Positions 8,177 to 16,656 of a DNA stretch of 64,000 nt are shown in pieces; position 1 is the stretch's first letter; every line of letters starts with the position of its first letter. Position numbers and translations under genes: made by a program. This DNA comes from Deltaproteobacteria bacterium (lineage in GTDB: Bacteria; Bdellovibrionota; FAC87; UBA2466). The notes below the pieces were generated by a model. It ran no database searches. It was not told the origin of the DNA and worked only from the letters and a program-made list of their open reading frames with translations. The DNA lies in assembly GCA_900299195.1 (NCBI GenBank), contig OMIX01000033.1:1-64000 (forward strand), read 5' to 3'.

Positions 8177-9325
8177 GTGTCAGAATCGTTGTGGAATGAT
8201 GAGACTATAAAACCAATTCAACATTTGAGAGTCGTTGATCTGTCTATCATGTTGACCGGTCCGTACCTCACTCGAATTTTAGCCCAGTATGGAGCAGAAG
8301 TGATTAAGGTTGAAAAGACTCCGCATGGGGACCCTTGTCGTGAAGAGCGATACTCAGCACTTTTTGAACTTCTCAACCGAGGCAAAAAATCGGTTTGTAT
8401 CGATTTTACAAAAGCTGAAGGAAGAGAGTTAGTGAAATTGTTGGCTTCGGAAGCGGATGTTTTTGTTGAAAACTTGAGATCGGGTGTGATGGATAAATAT
8501 GGCTTGGGTTACGCCGATTTGGCAGAGAGTAATCCCGATCTCATTTATGTTTCCTTAAGAGGAATGGCCGATAAGTTCAGTAGCAAATCGGGGCATGACT
8601 TAAATTTCATTTCAACGAGTGGGTGTGGAGAGTGGTTTCTTGAGGGGGGCGCTAATTACAGCTCTCAATTTGCAGATATTGTGGGCGGTGTTTTTGCTCC
8701 GTTGACTAAGTTGCTGGTTCATCTTGCGAATCCTAACCGTCGAGGAATGCACTTAATTTCTTATGCGGACGAAAGTTTTAGAAGCTTATATTTACCTAAA
8801 GCTTTTGAAAAAGTTGAATTTGAATCTTCTCAAGAATCTGAGAAACATCGTTTTGAAGCTTCAGTGAAATTAGACGGACGATTTCCCAATTCCAGATTTT
8901 ATCGTTGTCGAGACGATCAATGGATCTCACTACAAGCTATTCAAAAGAAACACTGGCTACAGTTTTGTCAAATTACCGATCGTCAACAATGGCAAGAAAG
9001 AGCCGAAGACTTAACTCTTGTTCCCGAGCTAGAAAAAATGTTTTTAGATGCTCCAGCCCCTTACTGGGAGGCTTTGAATCACAACGCTGAAGCCTGCTTG
9101 TTTAGGGTAGTGCCCTGGGAAGAATTTCTAAAAACAAGCCAGTCGCGAAGTAAGTTGTCCTCCGATCCACTCACTTGGGCCGGGTTTGCTTCAAATCCCA
9201 ATCTTTCGGCTCACCCTGAATTAGGACAAGATAGTTTTGCGATTGCTCATGGTTTGGGGTACCCCAATGATAAAATTGGTCAACTTTTAGACATTGGAAT
9301 TTTGAGTCAAAAAAATAAATCCTAA
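8177..9325 (+). CDS. Class III CoA-transferase (CaiB/BaiF family)
   Basis: Family III transferases move CoA between carboxylic acids through an aspartyl-CoA intermediate. The 382-residue protein begins with a typical LRVVDLSIMLTGPYLTRILAQYGAEVIKVE segment (17-46), and the predicted catalytic residue is Asp167 in QFADIVGG. The start is GTG at 8177 after a run of five G residues. Alpha-methylacyl-CoA racemases belong to the same family and cannot be excluded. Neighbours do not reveal the substrate. The stop codon overlaps that of the convergent dus gene by 4 bases. Confidence 0.85.
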   Translation: MSESLWNDETIKPIQHLRVVDLSIMLTGPYLTRILAQYGAEVIKVEKTPHGDPCREERYSALFELLNRGKKSVCIDFTKAEGRELVKLLASEADVFVENLRSGVMDKYGLGYADLAESNPDLIYVSLRGMADKFSSKSGHDLNFISTSGCGEWFLEGGANYSSQFADIVGGVFAPLTKLLVHLANPNRRGMHLISYADESFRSLYLPKAFEKVEFESSQESEKHRFEASVKLDGRFPNSRFYRCRDDQWISLQAIQKKHWLQFCQITDRQQWQERAEDLTLVPELEKMFLDAPAPYWEALNHNAEACLFRVVPWEEFLKTSQSRSKLSSDPLTWAGFASNPNLSAHPELGQDSFAIAHGLGYPNDKIGQLLDIGILSQKNKS

Positions 9326-10410
9326 ATTCGAGCCGTTTTACCTAGAGGTTGAGGATTTTTTTCTGAGTATTCGTTCACGAAATCTCTTACTTGAACTAAA
9401 TTCTGACACCGTTTGACTCCGTGAAAAAATTGATGACCAAAAAGTAACCAGCGAGATCCGTGAGCCACAAAAAAAATCAGTTTTTTGAGAGCAAATGGAG
9501 TGTCTCCAAAGTAATCCTCAAGAAGACAAGAAAATCTAAGAACAGCTCGAAAATATTCAGCGCCTTCTTCTTCAGGAGTCCAAGGGGGCGAGGTTTCCCA
9601 TCGGGCTTTTGGAAGATCAAAATTTCCCATTTTTTGTGCAAGCTGCCAGAGAATCCAAGGGCGTGCAGTGGCAGCCCTTGCAATCATCGCTCCGTCCACT
9701 CGATATTGGTCCATGAGGTGAAAAGCATCTTCCCAATGATGAATATCTCCATTGGCTACGACGGGAATTTTTCTTTCTTTAGCTACTTCAGAAACCAAAT
9801 CCCAGTGGGCATAACCATGATGACCTTGGTTTTGGGTTCGACAATGTAATGTTAACCAATCGGCCCCGGAGTCTTCCAACCGTTGAGTGAACTTTAGGAG
9901 ATAATTCAAATCAATGCTCGAACCTGTTGCCGCCCTCAATTTAACACTCACGGGAACAGGGGAGTGCTTTTTGGTAACTTTAACCACTTGGGACGCATAA
10001 TCGATATCTCCTAGGAGTCGAACTCCCCAATTGTGGGAGAGTTGATGGGAAGCTGGGCAACCCATATTGATATCAAAGCCCCAAGGATGAAGAGGAAGAA
10101 GCTTCTCAATAGAACCCGAAATGTAGCTTTCTTCATTTCCAAGAAGTTGAGGGATAAAATAATTTTCTCCCAGACTATTTAAGGGGCCTGGCAGGTCTTC
10201 CCATTTTTCATAAGGAAGACGTAACGTAGATAACATTTCAGTGAAAAGGAGAGGGGACACACTTTCAGGCAGATAACTTCGAACCAATTCCCTAAAAGCC
10301 ACATGGCTGATTCCGACCATGGGAGCTATGAGAAAGGGAAAATCGATGCCTAGGTTTTTTAATCGTGAACTAGGAAAACCCTTAAAATTTTGCTCGGAAA
10401 CGGCCGTCAT
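9322..10410 (-). CDS. tRNA-dihydrouridine synthase (Dus family)
   Basis: Dus enzymes are FMN proteins that reduce uridines in the tRNA D-loop with NADPH. The 362-residue protein has the N-terminal APMVGISHVAFR flavin-binding strand, the catalytic cysteine Cys118 in INMGCPASH, the phosphate/RNA motif HCRTQNQGHHGYAHWD (189-204) and VVANGDIHHWEDA. The TIM barrel is followed by a helical C-terminal domain. VSVKLRAATG replaces the more usual VKIRLG, so it is a divergent member and I do not assign the target uridine. It is transcribed divergently from the PPC-domain gene. A second Dus lies at 12130. Confidence 0.88.
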   Translation of the reverse strand: MTAVSEQNFKGFPSSRLKNLGIDFPFLIAPMVGISHVAFRELVRSYLPESVSPLLFTEMLSTLRLPYEKWEDLPGPLNSLGENYFIPQLLGNEESYISGSIEKLLPLHPWGFDINMGCPASHQLSHNWGVRLLGDIDYASQVVKVTKKHSPVPVSVKLRAATGSSIDLNYLLKFTQRLEDSGADWLTLHCRTQNQGHHGYAHWDLVSEVAKERKIPVVANGDIHHWEDAFHLMDQYRVDGAMIARAATARPWILWQLAQKMGNFDLPKARWETSPPWTPEEEGAEYFRAVLRFSCLLEDYFGDTPFALKKLIFFVAHGSRWLLFGHQFFHGVKRCQNLVQVRDFVNEYSEKNPQPLGKTARI

Positions 10411-10486
10411 GGCTCGGGTTTGTATCTTTCTTTGATTAAGAAATCAATGCTAGGGAGGTCAGCCTTGAATCCAAATTAGAAAAAGG

Positions 10487-10515
10487 ATGACCTTAAATTT
10501 ATTACATTATATAAA
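10487..10515 (+). promoter_or_regulatory. Candidate promoter for the PPC-domain operon
   Basis: ATGACC (10487-10492) and TATAAA (10510-10515) are 17 bases apart. The implied transcript starts near 10522, leaving a short leader with GGAG at 10529-10532 before the ATG at 10539. Confidence 0.4.
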
Positions 10516-10538
10516 CACAAGAAGATTTGGAGCTTGTT

Positions 10539-10967
10539 ATGATTATTCATCATTCTGAAGAAAAAGTTTTGATTGTGGTGCCTAAGGGCGAAAAATTGGT
10601 GGCAACTCTTACTCGAGATGTGAGCGATTTAGGGCTGAAAGGTGGATTGATTTCTGGTTTGGGAGCTCTAATCGATGTGGAATTGGGTTATTACCACTTA
10701 GAAGAGAAAGACTATCATAGAAAAACTTTCTCAGAAATGGACTATGAACTCATTTCTCTGACCGGGAATCTTTCTTTAAAAGAGGGGAAACCTTATATTC
10801 ATGTTCATGCAGCTCTTGGAGACAACCAGTTTAGAGTTTTCGGTGGCCATCTATTTGAGGCCAATGTCGCTGTGACTGCAGAGGTATCGATCATTCCCTT
10901 AGGAAAGATGCCAGTTCGAGAGTTAGACCCCAAATTGGGATTAGCCACTATATGTCGTATGTCTTAA
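10539..10967 (+). CDS. PPC/DUF296-domain protein
   Basis: The 142-residue product is a stand-alone plant-and-prokaryote-conserved (PPC, DUF296) domain, a trimeric fold also found beside AT-hooks in plant DNA-binding proteins. Visible features are the opening VLIVVPKGEKLVATL, GLISGLGALIDVELGYY, and HVHAALGD, the conserved histidine-bearing strand. A TTG at 10527 opens the frame earlier, but GGAG six bases before the ATG at 10539 favours the ATG. There is no AT-hook, so a DNA-binding role is not supported. Its last 16 bases overlap the next gene. Confidence 0.85.
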   Translation: MIIHHSEEKVLIVVPKGEKLVATLTRDVSDLGLKGGLISGLGALIDVELGYYHLEEKDYHRKTFSEMDYELISLTGNLSLKEGKPYIHVHAALGDNQFRVFGGHLFEANVAVTAEVSIIPLGKMPVRELDPKLGLATICRMS

Positions 10968-11404
10968 TTATTTTATTGTTTTTATTAAGCTCTCAAGGAT
11001 TTTCTGAGGTTCGGGGCTCTCAAGGCTGCATGGTTCCCGAAAGTGGTCCGCAGAAGGGGGTTATCCCTGAAGGTTGTGGTGTTGAATCTAAGCCCATAGA
11101 AAAATGGTTAGATGAATCTTTGATCCGTTGCAAAGTAGTTGATGTGAAATGTGACCCTCAAATGAAGCAGGGATATATCGCAGTGGCTCAGGTGGAAAAG
11201 TGGTTGAGAGGCGAGGGGCCAAGACAAATCGAATTCAAATTTAAAAAAGAAACTGCTGAAAAGAAAAATCGAGCTAACCCAGTGAGGGCTGGAAGAGGGC
11301 TTTGTGCCGACATTACTCTGGAGAAACGAGTTGGGGACTGGCACCTACTAAAAATTGAAAATCCTACTTCATCGACCACAGATTCTTTGCCCTCTTGTCC
11401 TTAA
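10952..11404 (+). CDS. Secreted hypothetical protein
   Basis: The 150-residue product has a signal peptide (about residues 1-18) and then six to seven cysteines (GCMVPE, GCGVES, RCKVVDVKCD, GLCADIT, SCP), which suggests disulfides in the periplasm. The central part, CKVVDVKCDPQ...YIAVAQVEKWLRGEGPRQIEFKF, has the alternating pattern of a small beta-barrel of the NTR/TIMP type, but this is only a resemblance. I do not recognise the family. The start overlaps the PPC gene by 16 bases, so the two are probably co-translated. Confidence 0.65.
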   Translation: MSYVLIILLFLLSSQGFSEVRGSQGCMVPESGPQKGVIPEGCGVESKPIEKWLDESLIRCKVVDVKCDPQMKQGYIAVAQVEKWLRGEGPRQIEFKFKKETAEKKNRANPVRAGRGLCADITLEKRVGDWHLLKIENPTSSTTDSLPSCP

Positions 11405-11421
11405 ACAGCTAGAGTGTGGGG

Positions 11422-12126
11422 ATGAATCAAATCTTAAATCCAAAATCGGAAATCCGGCAATACCGCTACTATGATCTAGTGATGGCCTCTTTTGTGACCA
11501 TCTTATTGTGTTCCAATTTAATTGGAACTTCAAAAGTGATTACGGTTTTTGGTTTTACCTGTGGTGCTGGAGTTTTCTTTTTCCCTTTGAGTTATGTGTT
11601 TGGGGATATTTTGACCGAAGTTTACGGATATGCCCGGTCTCGAAAAGTGGTCTGGGCTGGCTTTTCAGCTTTGGCTTTTGCATCCTTCATGAGTTGGTTT
11701 GTGGTGGCAGCTCCACCTGCTAAAGATTGGCCTTTTCAAAGTGCTTACGAAACGGTTTATGGACAAACTTGGAGAGTCGTTGTGGCCTCCTTTATTGCTT
11801 TTTTTGCCGGGGAATTTACCAATTCGTATGTGTTGGCCAAAATGAAATTGTGGACTCAAGGGAAAATGCTTTGGACTCGAACGATCGGTTCTACTATTGC
11901 AGGAGAGGCCGTAGATTCTTTAATTTTTTATCCCATTGCATTTCTAGGAACTTGGCAGCATCACTTGGTAATTCAAGTGATGGTGACCAATTATCTTTTG
12001 AAAGTTTTGTGGGAAGTTGTGATGACTCCGGTCACTTATCGAATCGTGAACTTTTTGAAAAAAGCTGAGAATGAAGATTACTTTGATTGGAAGACCAACT
12101 TTAATCCCTTTACTCTCGATACCTAA
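11422..12126 (+). CDS. yhhQ: Queuosine-precursor transporter, YhhQ/VUT family
   Basis: YhhQ-family membrane proteins import queuine or preQ1 bases used to modify tRNA wobble positions. The product has the family pattern: LLCSNLIGTSKV near the first helix, FFFPLSYVFGDILTEVYGY (50-70 region), GEFTNSYVLAKMK, and GSTIAGEAVDSLIFYPIAFLG, with six or so membrane helices. ATG 11422 is chosen; a GTG at 11416 lies two codons upstream and cannot be excluded. The dusC start follows the stop by only 3 bases, which places a tRNA-base transporter and a tRNA-modifying enzyme in one transcript. Queuosine synthesis genes are not in the window. Confidence 0.87.
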   Translation: MNQILNPKSEIRQYRYYDLVMASFVTILLCSNLIGTSKVITVFGFTCGAGVFFFPLSYVFGDILTEVYGYARSRKVVWAGFSALAFASFMSWFVVAAPPAKDWPFQSAYETVYGQTWRVVVASFIAFFAGEFTNSYVLAKMKLWTQGKMLWTRTIGSTIAGEAVDSLIFYPIAFLGTWQHHLVIQVMVTNYLLKVLWEVVMTPVTYRIVNFLKKAENEDYFDWKTNFNPFTLDT

Positions 12127-12129
12127 AAA

Positions 12130-13110
12130 TTGAAACACTGGATTCAAAAAGGTAAACCGGCAGTTTTATTGGCCCCCATGGAAGGGGTGACCGATTATCC
12201 TATGCGAACCTTGCTTACAGAGCTTGGGGGATTTCAATGTTGTGTTTCGGAATTCATCCGGGTGAATCAAGATACAGTTCCAGAGAAGGTGTTTTATCGA
12301 ATGATTCCCGAGCTTCGAACTCAAGGAAAAACGGCCAGCGGATGTCCTGTGATTGTTCAAATTTTAGGAGGGGACCCGGATAGAATGGCTGAATCGGCGG
12401 CCACTGCGGTTCGCTTGGGGGCTTTGGGAATTGACATTAATTTTGGTTGTCCTGCTCCCACAGTCAACCGGCACGATGGGGGGGCGGTATTACTGAAAAG
12501 TCCCCAACGAGTTTATGACATCGTCAAAGCCGTAAGAGAAAGAGTTTCTCCCGATATTTCAGTCTCAGCGAAAATGAGATTGGGATGGGAAAATATCCAT
12601 GAAATTTTTAAAAATGCAGAATCAGCGACTCTGGCTGGAGCTAATTGGTTGACTATTCATGCGAGAACTAGGGCGCAAGGATATGCTCCTCCTGTTCATT
12701 GGGAAATTTTGGGCGAAGTTCAAAAATCAGTTCCTCTTCCAATTGTGGCAAATGGGGATATTCGCACTCTTGAGGATTTCAAAGAATGTCGAAAGCTAAG
12801 TCAGTGTGAGCACTTCATGATTGGACGTGGAGCTTTAGCTGAACCTTCACTTGCTCAGTTGGTCTTAAGAGAATTGAAAGGTTCTTCAACAAGTGAGGAC
12901 ACTATTCTGCCTTTTAAAAATTCAAAAGAGCGTTGGAGGCCTTTATTTGAAAGATTTATTCAAGTGGCTGAGCCTCAAGCTCTAAGCCCTCTTTATACGA
13001 CAAAGCGAATCAAGCAATGGTTAAATTTAGCTGAGCGTTGTCATTCTATTTCTTGGTCAGAGCCCATTAAACGAGCAAAAAATTTAGAAGAAATCTGGAG
13101 CTGTTTCTAA
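12130..13110 (+). CDS. dusC: tRNA-dihydrouridine(16) synthase, DusC-like
   Basis: The 326-residue protein reads like E. coli DusC along its length: LLAPMEGVTDYPMRTLLTE, the SEFIRV segment, FGCPAPTVNRHDGGAVLLK with catalytic Cys107, AKMRLGW, HARTRAQGYAPPVHWE, ANGDIRTLED, MIGRGAL, and a C-terminal TTKRIKQWL helix that contacts tRNA. DusC reduces U16. The only workable start is TTG at 12130, because the next methionine lies inside the flavin-binding motif. No clear ribosome site is seen, so it probably depends on coupling to the transporter gene 3 bases upstream. Confidence 0.9.
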   Translation: MKHWIQKGKPAVLLAPMEGVTDYPMRTLLTELGGFQCCVSEFIRVNQDTVPEKVFYRMIPELRTQGKTASGCPVIVQILGGDPDRMAESAATAVRLGALGIDINFGCPAPTVNRHDGGAVLLKSPQRVYDIVKAVRERVSPDISVSAKMRLGWENIHEIFKNAESATLAGANWLTIHARTRAQGYAPPVHWEILGEVQKSVPLPIVANGDIRTLEDFKECRKLSQCEHFMIGRGALAEPSLAQLVLRELKGSSTSEDTILPFKNSKERWRPLFERFIQVAEPQALSPLYTTKRIKQWLNLAERCHSISWSEPIKRAKNLEEIWSCF

Positions 13111-13235
13111 GCGTGAGATGGTGTTTTTCTGGCTCCAACCTATGTAAAAAATTACTTTGGGATTAAAAAATAGGCGCTTCGGTGGGGCTTGGGCTCGGCA
13201 TGGCTTTTGCTTTTTGTGTCCGGCGGGGGAGCCAA

Positions 13236-15365
13236 ATGAAATATTTTACGTTTAGTTTATCTCTTTTGTTTTTGTTCAGTTTTGTTTCTTGTTCTCAGTC
13301 TGAGAAAGATCAGGAGCCTAAAGTAACAGTACCTATCAGTGAAAATCAGTGGGTTAGAGCGGAAATTGGAGATTCTCAATTGGGATTTCAAGTTTTAGGA
13401 ACGCAGAGTTTGTTGGATGCTATCAAATCTCAACAAGTCAGAGCGGTGGGTAATACTCGACTGAGAAAAAAATCTTTGACCGTAGCATTTCCTAAAAAAC
13501 TTCTTAACGAGCATTTTATTTTTGGAGGAGTGATTACCCAAGTTTCCGATTTAAAAAGCGCTCTTTTAGGAGGCCTCAAACTTTCTGATTTACCCCCCAT
13601 TTCTGTCAGACCCAAACTGACAGCTCAAGAGACCGACTTCAAAATGGAGCTGAAGGGGTGTCTTCAAAACTGCGAAGAACTTTCCCCTCAAACGTCGGTG
13701 GTGGATTTTCCCGTGGTAGGCATCGATGAAGCGAATGATAGAGTCATTTTAGATTTAGCCGTTTTGGGTGATCAATTAAACTTAGTTAAAATGTTGGACC
13801 CTAACGGGGAGTACACTCAACTTAAAACCAAAACAAGTGAAGTCGTTGCAGTAGATTACTCAGCGTCTACTTTGGTATTTGATGTAAGAGTTCTCATGGT
13901 TCCTCTTAACCCAAAAGAAGGGGAAATAGTTTCTGAGACTCAATTCACAGTTCGTTGGTATCTTCGCTTGAATTCCGTTTTTAATCCTTCCTTCGTAGCC
14001 AGAGACAAAACGGAAGGAGTTGGTTTTTTTATGACCGAAAGAGGTCGATTTCCCAAGATCATTCGGCATGCTTTGACGAACTACTCCTTGGGTAATTCTC
14101 AAGGTGAGATTAAATATTTTCTAAAAAATATTCCGCAAGAGCATCAGGAAAGTTTTAAAGCAGCCTTTGATGCTTGGAATGAGAAATTCTCTGAAGTAGC
14201 GGGTCGACCTTTGATTCGATATGAATTTATTGATGCCTTAGATCCGAGATCAAAAAATTTGGTAGCGGGGGATGTGAGATATAACATTCTCGAATGGGAT
14301 TTAGAAAATGAAGCCTCCTATGGCGGTTTGGGGCCTTCAATCGCAAATCAATTTACCGGAGAAATTCTGTCATCCAATGTTCTCATTCAAGGTCCTAGGA
14401 TTGTAGAGATTTACCAAAATTGGTTTAAAGCATCGAAAACGATTGAGCAGCTCAAAAGTCAGGGACAAAACGCAGAAGCTGAACGCGAGCTGAAAAAGTT
14501 TCTGATTTCTACTGGCTCTTCAAATCCTGAATTAAGAAATTCTAAATTGCAGTTGAGTTTGGGGGGGGAAGCGGGTTTTAAAATTCACTCCCAATCTCAA
14601 CCCTATGAAGATCCTATTTTTCTAAAAGAGGAGTTTGAGGTGATTCCGGTGGGTGTGAGTTATGAGAAGTACATGAAAGGGTACTTTATGGACATGGTGG
14701 CTCATGAACTAGGGCACAATCTAGGCTTACGGCACAATTTTAAAGGAAACTTAGCTGCGAGTGAAGGGGAGCCTATGCAAGGGAAGGTGTCCTCCTCGAT
14801 TATGGAATATTTGGGGCGGCCTTTTAGATATTTGGACGAAATTGGATCCTATGATGTAGAAGCGATTAAGTATGGGTATCTTGGAATCCTTCCTGAAAAT
14901 AAGGATAATTTCTGTACTGATGAAGATGTACCAGATTCTGATTCAGCGAAGCTCTCGGCAGAGTGCTCTAGGGATGACGCGACATCGGACCCATTTGGAT
15001 ATTTTCTTTCGAGGCTAAATCGTGCGGTAAACTTAGTGATTGCGCGAGGAACGCATGAAGCCCCAGCCTGGCAAGCGGCAGAAATGGCAACAATCATGGA
15101 GCCCACTGTCCGAGGGCTCGCTTTTTACAGGACCAGTGCTGAATCGACAGGTTCGCAATGGAAGCAGTTTTTCAATAAACCTGGACGCCCTCAGGAGTTT
15201 CAGCAAATCTCGAGCTTTGTAACTTCTGAAGTGGAAAGGATTCTTTCCCCGTCCGATCTTGAGGATGTTTTTAAAAGTAAGAATGAAGAGGATTCTCTAA
15301 AAGCAAGAATGGGTTATATTGAGTTTAAGGAACGGGTTTTGAAAGTTTTAGAAATCCAACGGTAA
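13236..15365 (+). CDS. Metzincin-type zinc metalloprotease lipoprotein
   Basis: The 709-residue product starts at ATG 13236 (GGGGGAG before it); the frame is open upstream but that part is not signal-like. Residues 1-20 form a lipoprotein signal ending in the lipobox FVSC. The zinc site is HELGHNLGLRH (490-500), the metzincin HExxHxxGxxH, followed by NFKG, and the Met-turn SSSIMEYL has its methionine at 523. This arrangement resembles the DUF4953/DUF5117 metalloproteases of Bacteroidetes and Bdellovibrio-like bacteria. It probably sits on the outer membrane and degrades protein outside the cytoplasm. The first 330 residues contain no motif I recognise. It stands alone between dusC and the sugar operon. 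Confidence 0.85.
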   Translation: MKYFTFSLSLLFLFSFVSCSQSEKDQEPKVTVPISENQWVRAEIGDSQLGFQVLGTQSLLDAIKSQQVRAVGNTRLRKKSLTVAFPKKLLNEHFIFGGVITQVSDLKSALLGGLKLSDLPPISVRPKLTAQETDFKMELKGCLQNCEELSPQTSVVDFPVVGIDEANDRVILDLAVLGDQLNLVKMLDPNGEYTQLKTKTSEVVAVDYSASTLVFDVRVLMVPLNPKEGEIVSETQFTVRWYLRLNSVFNPSFVARDKTEGVGFFMTERGRFPKIIRHALTNYSLGNSQGEIKYFLKNIPQEHQESFKAAFDAWNEKFSEVAGRPLIRYEFIDALDPRSKNLVAGDVRYNILEWDLENEASYGGLGPSIANQFTGEILSSNVLIQGPRIVEIYQNWFKASKTIEQLKSQGQNAEAERELKKFLISTGSSNPELRNSKLQLSLGGEAGFKIHSQSQPYEDPIFLKEEFEVIPVGVSYEKYMKGYFMDMVAHELGHNLGLRHNFKGNLAASEGEPMQGKVSSSIMEYLGRPFRYLDEIGSYDVEAIKYGYLGILPENKDNFCTDEDVPDSDSAKLSAECSRDDATSDPFGYFLSRLNRAVNLVIARGTHEAPAWQAAEMATIMEPTVRGLAFYRTSAESTGSQWKQFFNKPGRPQEFQQISSFVTSEVERILSPSDLEDVFKSKNEEDSLKARMGYIEFKERVLKVLEIQR

Positions 15366-15453
15366 TCATTTGAACTAGACCCGCTGGATAGCAATTTATA
15401 ACCTGGGGCTTCCCTCTCCGCTCTTCGGGTTCCAAAATGAGATACAGTTATAC

Positions 15454-15483
15454 TTGGTTAATGCGCCGAGCCTAAGTTAAAAT
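15454..15483 (+). promoter_or_regulatory. Candidate promoter for the amino-sugar operon
   Basis: TTGGTT (15454-15459) and TAAAAT (15478-15483) are 18 bases apart, 43 bases before the aminotransferase ATG. The -35 match is weak. Confidence 0.3.
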
Positions 15484-15525
15484 ATTAGAATCGATACATT
15501 CAATTTTTCTAAGATAAAACCCCTT

Positions 15526-16656
15526 ATGAATGAGATTCTACTTAATGACTTTAAAGCTCAGTGGGAATTTGTGCGTGAGGATTTTATCCAATCTGTTGAA
15601 AGGGTAGGCCGCAGTGGTCATCTTATTCTTGGCTCTGAGGTGAAAGAATTTGAATTGGCTCTTTCAAATTTTTGGGGGATTCCTCATGTGGTTGGCTGTG
15701 CCAGTGGGCTTGATGCTATCGAAATATGTCTTAGAGTTTTAGGAATCAAACCAGGAGACAGGGTTCTCACCACTCCACTATCAGCCTTTGCAACTACTCT
15801 TGCAATTTTGAAGTGTGGAGGAACTCCCGTTTTTTGTGATACAGATGAGTCTGGACTTTTAGATTTGAATTTAGTGGAGGAAATACTTGAGAATGATTCA
15901 TCTATTAAATTTTTGGTGCCGGTTCATCTTTTTGGGCATGCTCTTAATCTTAATAAGTTAAAAAAAATCAAAGCGAAGTTTAAAATAAAAATAGTTGAGG
16001 ATTGTGCACAATCTATAGGAACCAAAAGCTTTAATCTGCCCACCGGCGTCGTTGGAGAGATGGCAGCAACCAGTTTCTATCCCACCAAAAATTTAGGCTG
16101 TTACGGAGATGGGGGGGCTGTGCTTACTTCGGATCCAGCCTTACGAGATATGGCTCGAAGCTTTCGAGACTATGGCCAAGAGTCAAAGTATTTTCATACA
16201 AAGTTGGGCCTTAATAGCCGTTTGGATGAGTTGCAGGCGGCTTTTTTAACATCGGCTCTGTTACCGCGGTTGGAAAGTTGGTTAGGTGCTAGAAGAAAAA
16301 TAGCCCAATTTTACTGCGAGAACTTAAAGAACCCTCTTATCAATATCTTGCCGACTCCCGAAGGTTCTTGTTCATCTTGGCATTTATTCCCCATCGTAGT
16401 TCAGTCTCGTGAAGATCTTAAAAAATGGCTATTAGAACAGAAAATTCAAACTGCAGTTCACTATCCAAAACTTATTCCCTCCCAACCTGTTTTCCAAAAT
16501 CCAGAGTTGTCTTCAAAAATTCAGATCAAAACTGAATTGATAAATGCAAAAAAAATAACTGGACAAGAGTTATCATTACCCATTCATCCGTTCCTGACAG
16601 ATTTTGAAATAAAAAGAGTTGTTGAAGCTTGCAACTCTTGGAGGGGATGTCTTTGA
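15526..16656 (+). CDS. DegT/DnrJ/EryC1-family sugar aminotransferase
   Basis: These PLP enzymes transfer an amino group to a nucleotide-linked keto sugar. The 376-residue protein has the PLP-binding lysine Lys188 in FYPTKNLGCYGDGGA, the ring-nitrogen aspartate in EDCAQS (158-163), and the substrate loop RDYGQESKYFH. Given the downstream ketoisomerase and acyltransferase, the likely role is 3-amination of a dTDP-keto-6-deoxyhexose, as in FdtB/QdtB. It opens a four-gene operon in which each gene overlaps the next. The operon looks richer in A/T than its neighbours, as glycan loci often are, but I did not compute this. Confidence 0.88.
   Translation: MNEILLNDFKAQWEFVREDFIQSVERVGRSGHLILGSEVKEFELALSNFWGIPHVVGCASGLDAIEICLRVLGIKPGDRVLTTPLSAFATTLAILKCGGTPVFCDTDESGLLDLNLVEEILENDSSIKFLVPVHLFGHALNLNKLKKIKAKFKIKIVEDCAQSIGTKSFNLPTGVVGEMAATSFYPTKNLGCYGDGGAVLTSDPALRDMARSFRDYGQESKYFHTKLGLNSRLDELQAAFLTSALLPRLESWLGARRKIAQFYCENLKNPLINILPTPEGSCSSWHLFPIVVQSREDLKKWLLEQKIQTAVHYPKLIPSQPVFQNPELSSKIQIKTELINAKKITGQELSLPIHPFLTDFEIKRVVEACNSWRGCL

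Noticed and set aside
9460-9849. Plus-strand open frame of 129 codons
   Set aside because: It lies wholly inside the dus gene on the other strand, whose catalytic motifs are complete. The frame has no family features and is biased by the opposite gene.
15366-15453. Terminator or small RNA between the metalloprotease and the aminotransferase
   Set aside because: Only short, imperfect pairings (for example GGG/CCC near 15405) are visible, without a T-run. There is no tRNA-like structure.
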